This document shows positions 47,420-56,068 of a stretch of DNA of 64,000 bases, one piece after another (the stretch's first letter is position 1; every line of letters starts with the position of its first letter). The stretch lies in NCBI RefSeq assembly GCF_017115085.1, contig NZ_JABXKJ010000148.1:1-64000 (forward strand), given 5' to 3'. The position numbers and the translations under genes are program-made. This DNA is from Nostoc sp. NMS7. GTDB lineage: Bacteria; Cyanobacteriota; Cyanobacteriia; Cyanobacteriales; Nostocaceae. The notes under the pieces are model-generated. The model was not told where the DNA came from. It worked only from the letters and a program-made list of their open reading frames with translations, and searched no databases.

Positions 47420-47776
47420 TTACCCAACTTTATACAGTTCTATGTCGTATGGATTGCCCTTAGTGGAGTTGTTGTCTCGGAAGGCATATACTCCCCCATT
47501 GGCCAAATTGTATGTTTTATATTGTGTGTAGCCATTTCGACCGTCAGCGTCAAATTTAATAATTCCTCCGCTGTAGGCAGTCCATATAGCATCACCAGAA
47601 TAAGGTTTTGAGGCATACCCTGGTGATTTTGTACCATCGAGATAGTAGGAGACATTGTATTTGGTTTGGTTTTTAACCTCAAACACCTCGTATCCACCAG
47701 TAATTGTTTCCCCAGCTTGTTCGTCAAGTTCTTCGACCAAACCCAAGCCTTGGAAGATGTCTTGATTGTTTGACAT
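47420..47776 (-). CDS. double-glycine-leader secreted peptide precursor 1
   Basis: A 118-residue precursor. Leader residues 1-28 (LGLVEELDEQAGETITGG) end in Gly-Gly, the C39 cleavage site. The 90-residue core starts YEVFEVKNQTKYNVSY and includes GGIIKFDADGRN and GNPYDIELY. It has no cysteine and many aromatic, Gly and Asn residues, suggesting a small folded beta protein rather than a modified peptide. No modification enzyme is nearby. AAGGAG 8 nt upstream supports ATG 47776. It could be a bacteriocin-like toxin or a signal; I do not know the core family. Confidence 0.82.
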   Translation of the reverse strand: MSNNQDIFQGLGLVEELDEQAGETITGGYEVFEVKNQTKYNVSYYLDGTKSPGYASKPYSGDAIWTAYSGGIIKFDADGRNGYTQYKTYNLANGGVYAFRDNNSTKGNPYDIELYKVG

Positions 47777-48482
47777 GATTTTTCTCCTTAATTTAAATTG
47801 AGTTAAGGCAGAGATATTTGCATAAATCTTGCCTGACGTCATTGGTAGATAGTTGAGATACAGCAGAATTCAGAATTCAGAAGTAAAACAGCCTTTAAGA
47901 CTTAGGTTGTGTACTTCATCAATTTAAATTCATTGAAAGCGGCGGGAAACTCCATCCCCTCCCTACGGGACGCTGCGCGAACGTGGGTGGAGAGGGATAG
48001 CACTTCGGCCGCGCTCAGTGACCACCGCCTTGCCGATGAGCGTCATTAGTCAAAAGTCATTGGTCATTTGTACTAATGACTAATGACTAATGACTAATCA
48101 CTAAAAACTCCATCCCCTTGTGGGTAGAGTTTTTTATCTGTATTATGTAGTATTTCATGAAATTAATCGAAAGATTGTTAAGAAAAAATAAATTTAACAG
48201 TCAAATCATGCAGAGCTAAGTAGTAAGACTTACGCATCATATATGTGTATTATATACAATTTGGGCTTTTGAGCTATGCGTAACACTTAAAACAGTAAAT
48301 ATGCGATTAAATCAGCGTTGCAGTCAGCACCGGAAATGTGCATTTTTTATAACCCATATTATGGTCATTTTGTACAGTGTGTAAGTCATAAAATTCATAG
48401 ATTTTTTTAAAATTTAACAATCAAATCATCCAGAGCTAAGTAGCCTTCTTTTATTACTCTCATGAGAAAATATTGGTGAGAA
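47777..48482. repeat. spacer between the precursor genes with inserted repeats
   Basis: It holds a G/C-rich Nostoc repeat at about 47940-48050 (CCCTACGGGACGCTGCGCGAAC), a heptamer array CTAATGA x3 at 48073-48098, and a hairpin AAAAACTCCATCCCC/GGGTAGAGTTTTTT at 48103-48135. The last 300 bp are A/T-rich. No gene was seen. Confidence 0.6.
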
Positions 48483-48514
48483 AATTAAGTCGGGTTATTT
48501 GCCCCGACTTAATT
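48483..48514. terminator. inverted repeat downstream of precursor gene 2
   Basis: AATTAAGTCGGG pairs with CCCGACTTAATT around TTATTTGC. It is the duplicated counterpart of 47263-47294 and is followed by the same 130-bp trailer before the precursor stop codon. Confidence 0.6.
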
Positions 48515-48639
48515 GAGTGTTTGGCTTGTCAGTTCAGACTTTTGACAGCTTGGCTGACGCGCTAAAAAGTTATTGCCCTGGCCTCATAACCCATTTGCAG
48601 TATGTTTGAGAGATTCAAAAGAGTAAATCTGCTTCAAAT

Positions 48640-48993
48640 TTACCCAACCCTATAGAGGTCTATATCGTATGGATTACCAGGAGTCCTTGTGTTGTATTGA
48701 AACTCATATGTTGCCCCATCGGCCAAATTGTATGATTTGTTCTGCACATAGTTGTTTCTACCGTCAGCGTCAAATTTAATGATTCCTCCGCCATAGGCAG
48801 TCCATACAGAAGAAGCTCCCGGTTTTGCAAACTGTGCGAGAGTTTTTGTACCATCGACACTGTAGGAGACATTGTATCGCGTTGTGTTTGTAACGATAAA
48901 GACCTCATATCCGCCAGTAATTGTTTCACTAGCTTGTTCGTCAAGTTCTTCGACCAAACCCAAGCCTTGTAAGATGTCTTGATTTTTTGACAT
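48640..48993 (-). CDS. double-glycine-leader secreted peptide precursor 2
   Basis: A 117-residue paralogue of the precursor at 47420. The leader (LGLVEELDEQASETITGG) is almost identical, while the core (YEVFIVTNTTRYNVSY and onward, with GGGIIKFDADGRN and GNPYDIDLYRVG) differs at many surface-type positions. No cysteine is present. AAAAGGAG precedes ATG 48993. It is first in the operon precursor 2, precursor 1, exporter, HlyD. The difference in conservation suggests that the leader is held by the shared peptidase while the cores diverge. Confidence 0.82.
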   Translation of the reverse strand: MSKNQDILQGLGLVEELDEQASETITGGYEVFIVTNTTRYNVSYSVDGTKTLAQFAKPGASSVWTAYGGGIIKFDADGRNNYVQNKSYNLADGATYEFQYNTRTPGNPYDIDLYRVG

Positions 48994-49529
48994 GATTTTT
49001 CTCCTTTTTAAATTTAGTTAAGGCAGAGATATTTGCATAAATATTGCCTTACCTCATTGGTACGCGGTCAGTAATGTTACTTTTGGCAATGAGCTATAGA
49101 TTAAATTAGAAGTTAAGGTTACACATCGACCTTTTGTGCTTGTTTGCATGCAGTTTTGACACCTGGAGAATGCACGAATGCGATCGCCTAATTGCAGAAA
49201 ACTGCATAATGAAAAAATATTCGCTGTGCTGAATAAAAAAGCAATACTTCGGCAAGCTCAGTAACCATAATCGGACTGAGCATCAAATCAGTTCCGACTA
49301 CTGAGTGCTGAGTAGGAAGATTTATAACTAGTACTTCTTACTCAGGACGAGCTAAACCCTAGCTATCCAGTACTCAGCACTCCTGAAGATTCTTCATCCA
49401 GAAAAATTTTGTGAGACATATCTTAGTTGACTGCAATCTGGTAAGATTTCCAACAAGTAGAAAAACTGCTTGTTCTCTTTTTCTTGAACCCAGGTATTTC
49501 GGGTATTTTTTGGGAAAGGAAAATCAAAA
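48994..49529. other. divergent spacer between precursor gene 2 and the porin gene
   Basis: The first 90 bp copy the leader upstream of precursor 1 (GGCAGAGATATTTGCATAAA), so the promoter was duplicated with the gene. The rest is A/T-rich with partial direct repeats (TACTGAGTGCTGAGTA, CAGTACTCAGCACTC). No gene was seen. Confidence 0.45.
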
Positions 49530-51245
49530 ATGTCTCATCTATTGTGGAAAACTCTGGTACTAACTCCAGTAGTTTTGGGAGTGACGGTGTTGCTTTCTAC
49601 TAGGGCTATGGCTGCTAAAGTAGCAGGCTCTTCTGAAGATACAAAGGCATCAATAGCTTCTGCTGCTTCAGTATTCATTCAAACAGAGCAACCAAAAGTT
49701 AATCAGCAGTTGGTTGCCCAAAAGACTGATGATAATAACATTTTAGAAAAGGTTAACCGCTACACCAGCGAAGGCAAGAACCAGAATTCACTCTCTCAAG
49801 TTACGTCAGTTTCTCAGTTTTCTGATGTACAGCCGACTGACTGGGCATTCCAAGCTTTGCAATCCCTGGTTGAACGCTACGGGTGTATTGCTGGATACCC
49901 CGATAGCACTTACCGTGGCAACCGAGCATTAACCCGTTATGAATTTGCCGCAGGTTTGAATGCTTGTTTAAATCGAGTTAATGAACTGATTGCGACATCA
50001 ACTGCTGGCTTGGTGTCAAAACAGGATTTGACGACCCTCCAGCGTTTGCAAGAGGAATTCTCGGCAGAATTAGGAACTCTGCGTGGTCGAGTAGATGCTG
50101 TAGAAGCACGAACTGCAGAACTTGAAGCAAATCAGTTTTCTACTACAACCAAGCTAGTTGGTGAAGCAATTTTTACTGTCAGCGACAACTTTGGCAACAA
50201 CAACAACAACAACAATACTGTTTTCCAAGACAGGGTGCGTTTAGACTTGCAAACCAGCTTCACAGGTAAAGATACTTTGCATACTAGGCTGGCAGCTGGT
50301 AATGCAAATCTTTTGGGTTTACCAAATGGCACATTTGAAGGAACTCAAACCATTAGCGTCTCTCCTACTACCAACAACGGTGTTGCTATAGACTGGTTGG
50401 CCTATTACTTCCCCATTGGCAACTCCCAAGTTTATATAGCTGCTAGTGGAGGTATTCAGAGCGATTACGTTCCTACCGTCAACCCATACTTTGAAGATTA
50501 TGATGGCGGTAACGGTGCTTTGTCTACCTTTGCTTCTGAAAGCCCAATCTATCGGATTGGCGGCGGTGCTGGTATCGGCGTTAACTTAGCCTTTGGTAGT
50601 GGTGGCGGTGGCTTTGAACCTTCATTAACCTTGGGTTACTTAGCATCTCAAGCGAATAACCCTGGTCTAAATACGGGTTTATTGGAGGGGAACTATGCTG
50701 CTTTAGGACAGTTGAACTTAAAAATAGGCGATCGCATCACCTTAGCTGCAACTTACGTCCACGGTTATCATAATGGTGGTACTGTTTTATTCGATGCAGG
50801 CTCCGCGAGTACAACAACTGGTATAGTCGGTACTGCACAAGCTAACTTTGTCGGTGCTGGCAATCCATATTCAAGTAATTCCTACGGTTTGGAGGCTGCT
50901 TTTAAACCTAGTGACAAACTTTCGATTAGTGGCTTTGCGCTTTACAGTCAGATCACAGGCGTTGGTGCTAATGATGATAGTGAAGTTTGGAGTTATGGAC
51001 TTGGGGTAGCCCTGCCCGACTTCGGTAAGAAGGGCAACGTTTTAGGACTTTTCGCAGGTATTGAACCTTATGTTGGAGGTAACACTGGTGATGAACCATA
51101 CCACTTTGAAGGTTTCTATAAGTTTCGTGTAAGCGACAACATTTCTATTACTCCTGGGGTAATTTGGTTAACCAATCCTGGTCAACTTCCTGGCAACAAC
51201 GATGATGCAATCATTGGTACGCTGAGAACAACTTTCACCTTCTAA
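49530..51245 (+). CDS. SLH-domain porin (OprB/iron-uptake porin type)
   Basis: A 571-residue outer-membrane protein. It has a signal peptide to about residue 29 (VLLSTRAMAA), one SLH domain near residues 93-150 (FSDVQPTDWAFQALQSLVER, then ALTRYEFAAGLNACLNR) that tethers it to the cell wall, a short coiled segment near 165-195, and a C-terminal beta barrel ending in TLRTTFTF with a terminal Phe. It resembles cyanobacterial SomA/SomB-type porins. Poly-Asn near residue 226 is a surface-loop oddity. GGAAAGGAAAA lies upstream of ATG 49530. Confidence 0.9.
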   Translation: MSHLLWKTLVLTPVVLGVTVLLSTRAMAAKVAGSSEDTKASIASAASVFIQTEQPKVNQQLVAQKTDDNNILEKVNRYTSEGKNQNSLSQVTSVSQFSDVQPTDWAFQALQSLVERYGCIAGYPDSTYRGNRALTRYEFAAGLNACLNRVNELIATSTAGLVSKQDLTTLQRLQEEFSAELGTLRGRVDAVEARTAELEANQFSTTTKLVGEAIFTVSDNFGNNNNNNNTVFQDRVRLDLQTSFTGKDTLHTRLAAGNANLLGLPNGTFEGTQTISVSPTTNNGVAIDWLAYYFPIGNSQVYIAASGGIQSDYVPTVNPYFEDYDGGNGALSTFASESPIYRIGGGAGIGVNLAFGSGGGGFEPSLTLGYLASQANNPGLNTGLLEGNYAALGQLNLKIGDRITLAATYVHGYHNGGTVLFDAGSASTTTGIVGTAQANFVGAGNPYSSNSYGLEAAFKPSDKLSISGFALYSQITGVGANDDSEVWSYGLGVALPDFGKKGNVLGLFAGIEPYVGGNTGDEPYHFEGFYKFRVSDNISITPGVIWLTNPGQLPGNNDDAIIGTLRTTFTF

Positions 51246-51260
51246 AGGTTTACCGAAGAA

Positions 51261-51283
51261 GAATTCAGAATTCAGAATTCAGG
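51261..51283. repeat. heptameric repeat (CAGAATT)
   Basis: Three copies of the 7-mer CAGAATT directly after the porin gene. Confidence 0.6.
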
Positions 51284-51334
51284 AGCCGGAATGGATTCTG
51301 ACTCCTGAATAGAGAATCGAGGTTTAGAGCAAGC

Positions 51335-51367
51335 GATTTTAATCGTGATTTTAATCGTGATTTTAAT
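51335..51367. repeat. 12-bp tandem repeat (GATTTTAATCGT)
   Basis: Nearly three units, ending exactly where the AGGACTTACGCA element begins. Confidence 0.7.
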
Positions 51368-51483
51368 AGGACTTACGCAGAAGAGATCCCCCAACCCCCT
51401 TAAAAAGGGGGCTTGTAAGATTCCCCCCTTTTTAAGGGGGGCTAGGGGGGATCAAACTTTCAAGTTTTCAGTGCGTAAGTCCT
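51368..51483. mobile_element. AGGACTTACGCA MITE with a strong internal hairpin
   Basis: AGGACTTACGCA at 51368 and TGCGTAAGTCCT ending at 51483 are perfect termini. The interior is a second inverted repeat, AACCCCCTTAAAAAGGGGG facing CCCCCCTTTTTAAGGGGG. It sits between two related tandem arrays, as if inserted into one array. Confidence 0.75.
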
Positions 51484-51484
51484 A

Positions 51485-51624
51485 TTTAAGAAAAAAATCG
51501 TGACTTTAAGAAAAAAATCATGATTTTAAGAAAAAAATCGTGACTTTAAGAAAAAAGTCGTGATTTTAAGAAAAAAGTCGTGATTTTAAGAAAAAAATCA
51601 TGATTTTAAGAAAAAAATCGTGAT
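51485..51624. repeat. 20-bp tandem repeat, seven units
   Basis: Units start TTTAAGAAAAAA and end in TCGTGAC, TCGTGAT or TCATGAT. An eighth unit (51625) has diverged. No ORF is inside. Confidence 0.9.
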
Positions 51625-51777
51625 TTTAAGACGCAAAGCTTGGATATAAGACGCAATGAGTTGAAAAAGCAACGCTAGGGCATCTAAAATCGGAAATATT
51701 CAGATAAATCTCAATTTTTTAACTTAATTGCCATAATGCATAGCCAGACTACGAAACTTAAAAAGCAATGGTAATTT

Positions 51778-51867
51778 GTGGGGTGGGCAACATGAGCGCC
51801 TTTCTATACGGGCGCTCATGTTGCCCACCCCACAAGATTGGGTAATTTATTTGTTGGAAGTCCCTTA
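51778..51867. repeat. GTGGGGTGGGC element with a perfect 23-bp stem
   Basis: Bases 51778-51800 are the exact complement of 51811-51833, with a 10-nt loop TTTCTATACG. The tail has TAATTTATTT and GTCCCTTAA, as in the other family members. It lies just after the FUSC gene stop and may also act as its terminator. Confidence 0.85.
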
Positions 51868-51918
51868 AGTTGACACCAATGAGCATTGCTGTGCCCCTGC
51901 ATGGTCTATTTACTATTT

Positions 51919-53043
51919 TTATTTGGTAATCAGCGTACCTGCCATTTTTTGCAGTTTTCTGCCCACCTCTTCCATCGTGTAAAAGAATGTGAAAAACCGG
52001 AGTATCTCATCCATTGGATAATCTTGCTGTTTAATTTCTTCCAAGCGATTTAATTGCTCAGTGGCATTGGTGATTGCAACTTCCATTCCTGACAAAGATA
52101 AACTAGATTGGTGCAATTTCACAGCTGTTGCGAGGGTGAGCATTGCACTTTTAGTTTCTAGTGCCAGTTGGGTAATTTGAGGTGAAAGAATTTGCCAGAA
52201 AGTATCCTGCTGTCTAGCAAGTACGGTATGTTCCATTGTCAAGATGTGTTCCCAAATCCTGCGGATGAGAAACTCCCAGGCTTCATTCACCCGTTTTTCT
52301 GGCGGTTCGTTTGTCTGTCCCTGTCTGACTTCCTGCCATAGCGATCGCCCCTTGGTGAGTGAACTAATGATACTGATTTTCAACTTATCCACACGGGGGC
52401 GATCGTAGTTTCCTGTAAAGGCAGAGTCCACAACCAACTCATAAAACTGCTCCAAATCAGTTAACGTTTGCGACAAATTACGCCTCAGTTCGACTCCAGC
52501 CGAAGCAGGAAAAATAAAGTTGTTTACCAACAGTGCGACACCAATACCCAAGAGGGTTTCGAGCAACCTGCCCCAGGCGTACAGCCAAGGAGATTGGCTG
52601 TGACTCAAAATGACGATCGCTGACACATACCCCGCCAATTTTGCCGCCTCATTGAATTTCCAATAAGAAGTCAGAAAGATCGTCAAAAATACACTGATTC
52701 CCAGTGACCAGAAATTGGTACCCAATGCAACCGCAAAGATGGCTCCACCGATGGCACCAATCACAGTGCCAATTATTCGTTGAATTCCTAGTAACAAAGT
52801 GCTGCCATGAGTAGATGACATCACAATGATCGCGGCGATCGCTGCATAAAAAGGATACTCCCATCGTAACGCCTGAGCAACTTCAAAAGAAATTGCCGAT
52901 GCGATCGCCATTTTGAATGCCATCTTAGCTAGTACAATTGTTGAGATTCCATGCGGAGTAGCAGCCCAAGTTTTCAATGCTGTGATCATTCTCATCTGAG
53001 GCGATCGCCCTTTAGGTGGAAGGCCATTGGAGGGTTGTATCAT
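51919..53043 (-). CDS. FUSC/aromatic-acid-exporter-type membrane protein
   Basis: A 374-residue protein. The N-terminal half has six membrane segments with the FUSC-like HGSTLLLGIQRIIGTVIGA near residue 80 and a Trp/Tyr-rich loop. The C-terminal half is a helical cytoplasmic domain. Such proteins are linked to efflux of aromatic acids or related compounds; substrate unknown. Starts at 53043 (MIQPSNGLPP) or 52995 (MRMITALKTW) are both possible. It is divergent from pip, with 67 bp between the starts chosen. Confidence 0.8.
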   Translation of the reverse strand: MIQPSNGLPPKGRSPQMRMITALKTWAATPHGISTIVLAKMAFKMAIASAISFEVAQALRWEYPFYAAIAAIIVMSSTHGSTLLLGIQRIIGTVIGAIGGAIFAVALGTNFWSLGISVFLTIFLTSYWKFNEAAKLAGYVSAIVILSHSQSPWLYAWGRLLETLLGIGVALLVNNFIFPASAGVELRRNLSQTLTDLEQFYELVVDSAFTGNYDRPRVDKLKISIISSLTKGRSLWQEVRQGQTNEPPEKRVNEAWEFLIRRIWEHILTMEHTVLARQQDTFWQILSPQITQLALETKSAMLTLATAVKLHQSSLSLSGMEVAITNATEQLNRLEEIKQQDYPMDEILRFFTFFYTMEEVGRKLQKMAGTLITK

Positions 53044-53110
53044 GAATATCGGGTTTATTTGATTTATGCAAGCGATCGCAATCACAACATTACGTGATAA
53101 AATATCGAAA

Positions 53111-54058
53111 ATGCGAGAACTTTATCCAGCGATCAAACCTTATCTAGAAGGTAGTTTACAGGTTTCCAACCTTCATACGATTCATTTTGAAGAGTCAGGG
53201 AACCCGCAAGGTCAACCCATCGTTTTGCTGCATGGGGGACCGGGTGGCGGATGTCCAGCTTTTTATCGGCAATATTTCCATCCAGAAAAATGGCGGTTAG
53301 TGATGTTTGATCAGCGCGGTTGTGGTCAAAGTACGCCCCATGCAGAATTACGAGAAAACACCACTTGGGATTTAGTTAGTGATATCGAAAAACTGCGCCA
53401 ACATTTAGGTATAGAAAAGTGGGCGGTCTTCGGTGGTAGTTGGGGTAGCACTTTATCATTAGCCTACAGTCAAACCCATCCTTCTCGATGCACGGGACTA
53501 ATTCTGCGTGGGATCTTCATGCTCAGACAAAAAGAGTTGCGCTGGTTCTACCAAGAGGGTGCTAGCTATATTTTTCCTGATGCTTGGGAAGAATATTTAA
53601 AACCGATTCCCATAGATGAACGTGATGATCTGATCGCAGCATATTACAAACGCTTGACCAGTCCAGATTTAGAAATTCAATTAACAGCAGCGCGTGCTTG
53701 GTCAATTTGGGAAGGTAGTACAAGTAGACTTTTCTTAGATCCAGAACTCATGCAAAAGTTTGGCGAGAGTGAATTTGCTTCAGCTTTCGCACGTATTGAA
53801 TGCCATTATTTTATGAATCAGGGATTTTTGGAAACAGAAGATCAATTACTCTTAAATGTACACCGTATCCGCCATATTCCGGCTGTAATTGTTCAGGGAC
53901 GCTATGATGTAGTCTGCCCAATGATATCAGCTTGGGAATTACATCGCGCTTGGCCGGAAGCCGAATTTATAGTGGTTCCTGATGCCGGGCATTCGATGAG
54001 TGAACCAGGAATTCGTAGTGCTTTGATTGAAGCAACAGATAATATTAAATTCGGTTGA
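53111..54058 (+). CDS. pip: prolyl aminopeptidase (proline iminopeptidase)
   Basis: A 315-residue alpha/beta hydrolase that removes N-terminal proline from peptides. It has the oxyanion motif LLHGGPGGGCP near residue 40, MFDQRGCGQSTPH near residue 73, the nucleophile in FGGSWGSTLSLAY near residue 108, the catalytic Asp in QGRYDVVCP and His in DAGHSMSEPG. These are family signatures at normal spacing. ATG 53111 (MRELYPAIKPY) is the usual start; ATG 53066 would add 15 unrelated residues and reach into the promoter region shared with the FUSC gene. Confidence 0.95.
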   Translation: MRELYPAIKPYLEGSLQVSNLHTIHFEESGNPQGQPIVLLHGGPGGGCPAFYRQYFHPEKWRLVMFDQRGCGQSTPHAELRENTTWDLVSDIEKLRQHLGIEKWAVFGGSWGSTLSLAYSQTHPSRCTGLILRGIFMLRQKELRWFYQEGASYIFPDAWEEYLKPIPIDERDDLIAAYYKRLTSPDLEIQLTAARAWSIWEGSTSRLFLDPELMQKFGESEFASAFARIECHYFMNQGFLETEDQLLLNVHRIRHIPAVIVQGRYDVVCPMISAWELHRAWPEAEFIVVPDAGHSMSEPGIRSALIEATDNIKFG

Positions 54059-54104
54059 ATATTTAAATTTCTATAGCCTTTCCCAATCATATAAGGTACA
54101 TCAG

Positions 54105-54145
54105 AGCAAGCTCCTCGCTTGCGGGGAGGGGGTTGGGGGTGGGGT
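54105..54145. repeat. GCTCCTCGCTTGCGGGGAG repeat
   Basis: CTCCTCGCTTGCGGGGAG is followed by GGGGTTGGGGGTGGGGTT, a relative of the 33455 and 55868 repeats on the other strand. No gene is in the 54059-54292 gap. Confidence 0.5.
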
Positions 54146-54292
54146 TCTGGTACCTCGTATTTGTATCAGGGTTTGTGTGAAATGGTATTACACCTATACT
54201 AAAGTACACAACAATGCTAACCCTTGTGAATTTGGAAACTTACACTGTATATAAAGCATCAGTGTAAGTAGCTCACTAGAGAGAAAAAAGAT

Positions 54293-54934
54293 ATGCGAAT
54301 TCTAATTATGCAAAGCAGTATGTTGTTGCTCCTGACTGCGGTGACAACTGGCTGTGTCGGTTCTTCCTCTGTTACAAAACAGCCACAAGCCTTGCCAGCA
54401 AGTACTGAGCAGCCGACGAAGGAAACTGTGTTGACCTCAACACCTACACCGACTCAAAAAACTACAGAGAATTTTACCCCACAAGCCACTATTGCGACGA
54501 ATCCGACGCGCTGTGAAAATAGTCAATTGTCAGTGCGCCGAGTCTCAGAAGATGCTGGTGTTGGGAATGTTGCACTTACCTACGCCTTCACCAATAATGG
54601 CTCATCCCCTTGCACCCTCAACGGTTATCCGGGATTGGCACTACTGGATGCAAAAGGTCAGCCTTTGGAAGGGATTAAAGTTATCCGCTCCAAGGATACT
54701 TACTTTTCGAGTCAACAAACTCGACAAAAAGTAACTCTAGCTCCTGGAACACAAGCCTCATTTCAGATAGCATATAACCATATTAGTTCCCCAGAGAAAC
54801 ACTGCCCAATCTCTAGTAAAATTGAAATCACGCCTCCTAATAGTTACCAGCACTTTACCCTTACAGAACAAGTCAAGCCTTGTACGGGCAAAGTCAGAGT
54901 AACTCCGGTGCGAGCTGTTGATACTAAACCCTAG
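54293..54934 (+). CDS. DUF4232-type lipoprotein
   Basis: A 213-residue exported protein. A signal peptide ends in the lipobox LTAVTTGC, so it is anchored by lipid at about residue 21. A Thr/Pro-rich linker (to about residue 65) precedes a beta domain with RVSEDAGVGNVALTYAFTNNG and CTLNGYPGLALLDAKG, typical of DUF4232. Four cysteines in the domain could form disulfides. Function unknown. GAGAGAAAAAAG lies upstream of ATG 54293. Confidence 0.8.
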   Translation: MRILIMQSSMLLLLTAVTTGCVGSSSVTKQPQALPASTEQPTKETVLTSTPTPTQKTTENFTPQATIATNPTRCENSQLSVRRVSEDAGVGNVALTYAFTNNGSSPCTLNGYPGLALLDAKGQPLEGIKVIRSKDTYFSSQQTRQKVTLAPGTQASFQIAYNHISSPEKHCPISSKIEITPPNSYQHFTLTEQVKPCTGKVRVTPVRAVDTKP

Positions 54935-55035
54935 TAAATTTCTGTAATTTACTCAAAGACCCAGAAGAAGCATAAATTAGATCAAAGCCTCTGATAAGTT
55001 CACTATTGTACTATTCACAAAGGTTAAAAAATTCT

Positions 55036-55827
55036 ATGGAAGGAATTGATGTTGCCGATCAAGACGGCAGAGTAGATTGGACGGCAGTAAAAAACTCTGG
55101 TAAAACTTTTGCGTTTGTCAAAGCCACAGAGGGAGTTAGCATCAAAGATTCTGCTTTTGCTCATCACTGGCCGACCATGAAAGCTGCTGGTATTATTCGG
55201 GGTGCTTATCATTTCTTTCACCCACATACTTCTGACCCGGTTCAGCAAGCAAAAGAATTCTTAAAAACGCTGGGAAAATTAGAACCGGGAGATTTACCAC
55301 CAGTTTTGGATGTAGAGGTAAATGACAAAGTAAATAGCCAATCTGTAATTAATGCAGCTAAACTTTGGTTAGCAGAGGTAGAAAAAGCCCTTTTACAACA
55401 AACACAAAAACCAATTAAACCAATTATTTATACCTTCCCCAGTTTCTGGACAGAACTTGGCAATCCATCTGATTTTGCTAGTTATCCGTTATGGATTGCC
55501 CACTACGGAACTAAGAACCCAAGTATTCCTAGTGCTTGGCAGGGGCAATACCTAATCCATCAATATGAAGGTGATATATCTGGTGTACCAGGTGTTAGTG
55601 GTCGAGCCGATTTGAATCGATTTAATGGATTTCAGGTAGGAGATTCTGGGCTAAAAGTCAAACAATTACAACAGCAATTAACAAAGATTGGATTATATAC
55701 TAATGCCATTGATGGGCATTTCTCTGAGTCAGTTAAGGATGCAATTGTTAGTTTCCAAACATCAAAGGGATTGCAAGCTGATGGAATTATCGGTATAAAA
55801 ACTTGGGTAGCTTTACTATGGATTTAA
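55036..55827 (+). CDS. GH25 lysozyme with peptidoglycan-binding domain
   Basis: A 263-residue protein. Residues 1-190 form a glycoside hydrolase 25 barrel: MEGIDVADQDGRVDW (first Asp), FAFVKATEGV, GAYHFFHPHT and PPVLDVEVND (catalytic Asp/Glu). Residues about 200-263 are a PG_binding_1 module (GLKVKQLQQQLTKIGLY, then IDGHFSESVKDAIVSFQ). It should cut muramic bonds in peptidoglycan. No signal peptide is visible at ATG 55036, and the TTG 55006 extension adds none, so export must be by another route or it acts on lysis. It follows the lipoprotein gene on the same strand. Confidence 0.9.
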   Translation: MEGIDVADQDGRVDWTAVKNSGKTFAFVKATEGVSIKDSAFAHHWPTMKAAGIIRGAYHFFHPHTSDPVQQAKEFLKTLGKLEPGDLPPVLDVEVNDKVNSQSVINAAKLWLAEVEKALLQQTQKPIKPIIYTFPSFWTELGNPSDFASYPLWIAHYGTKNPSIPSAWQGQYLIHQYEGDISGVPGVSGRADLNRFNGFQVGDSGLKVKQLQQQLTKIGLYTNAIDGHFSESVKDAIVSFQTSKGLQADGIIGIKTWVALLWI

Positions 55828-55867
55828 GTAAGGAAGGTAGATTAAATAAAATGCAAAACTTCATCCT

Positions 55868-56040
55868 GTCTCTAGCTTTCCTCTCCTTTATAAGGAGAGA
55901 GATTGAGGGTGAGGTAAACCAGGGACATAAATTGTATGTTCTTTAATTCTAATTCCTGAGTGGGTGTGAATAATTAAAGGTTTGTAGTAAGCGGCTCCAG
56001 CGCTTACTACAAACCTTTAGTTAATTTTACATTGCGTAAC
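55868..56040. repeat. repeat-containing spacer after the lysozyme gene
   Basis: CTCTCCTTTATAAGGAGAG at about 55879-55901 is a palindrome of the 33455 family. At 55977-56024, AAAGGTTTGTAGTAAGCG faces CGCTTACTACAAACCTTT around GCTCCAG, a perfect 18-bp stem that may end transcription from both sides. Confidence 0.7.
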
Positions 56041-56068
56041 ATAGTTTGATTTAATCTTGCCCACTTAG

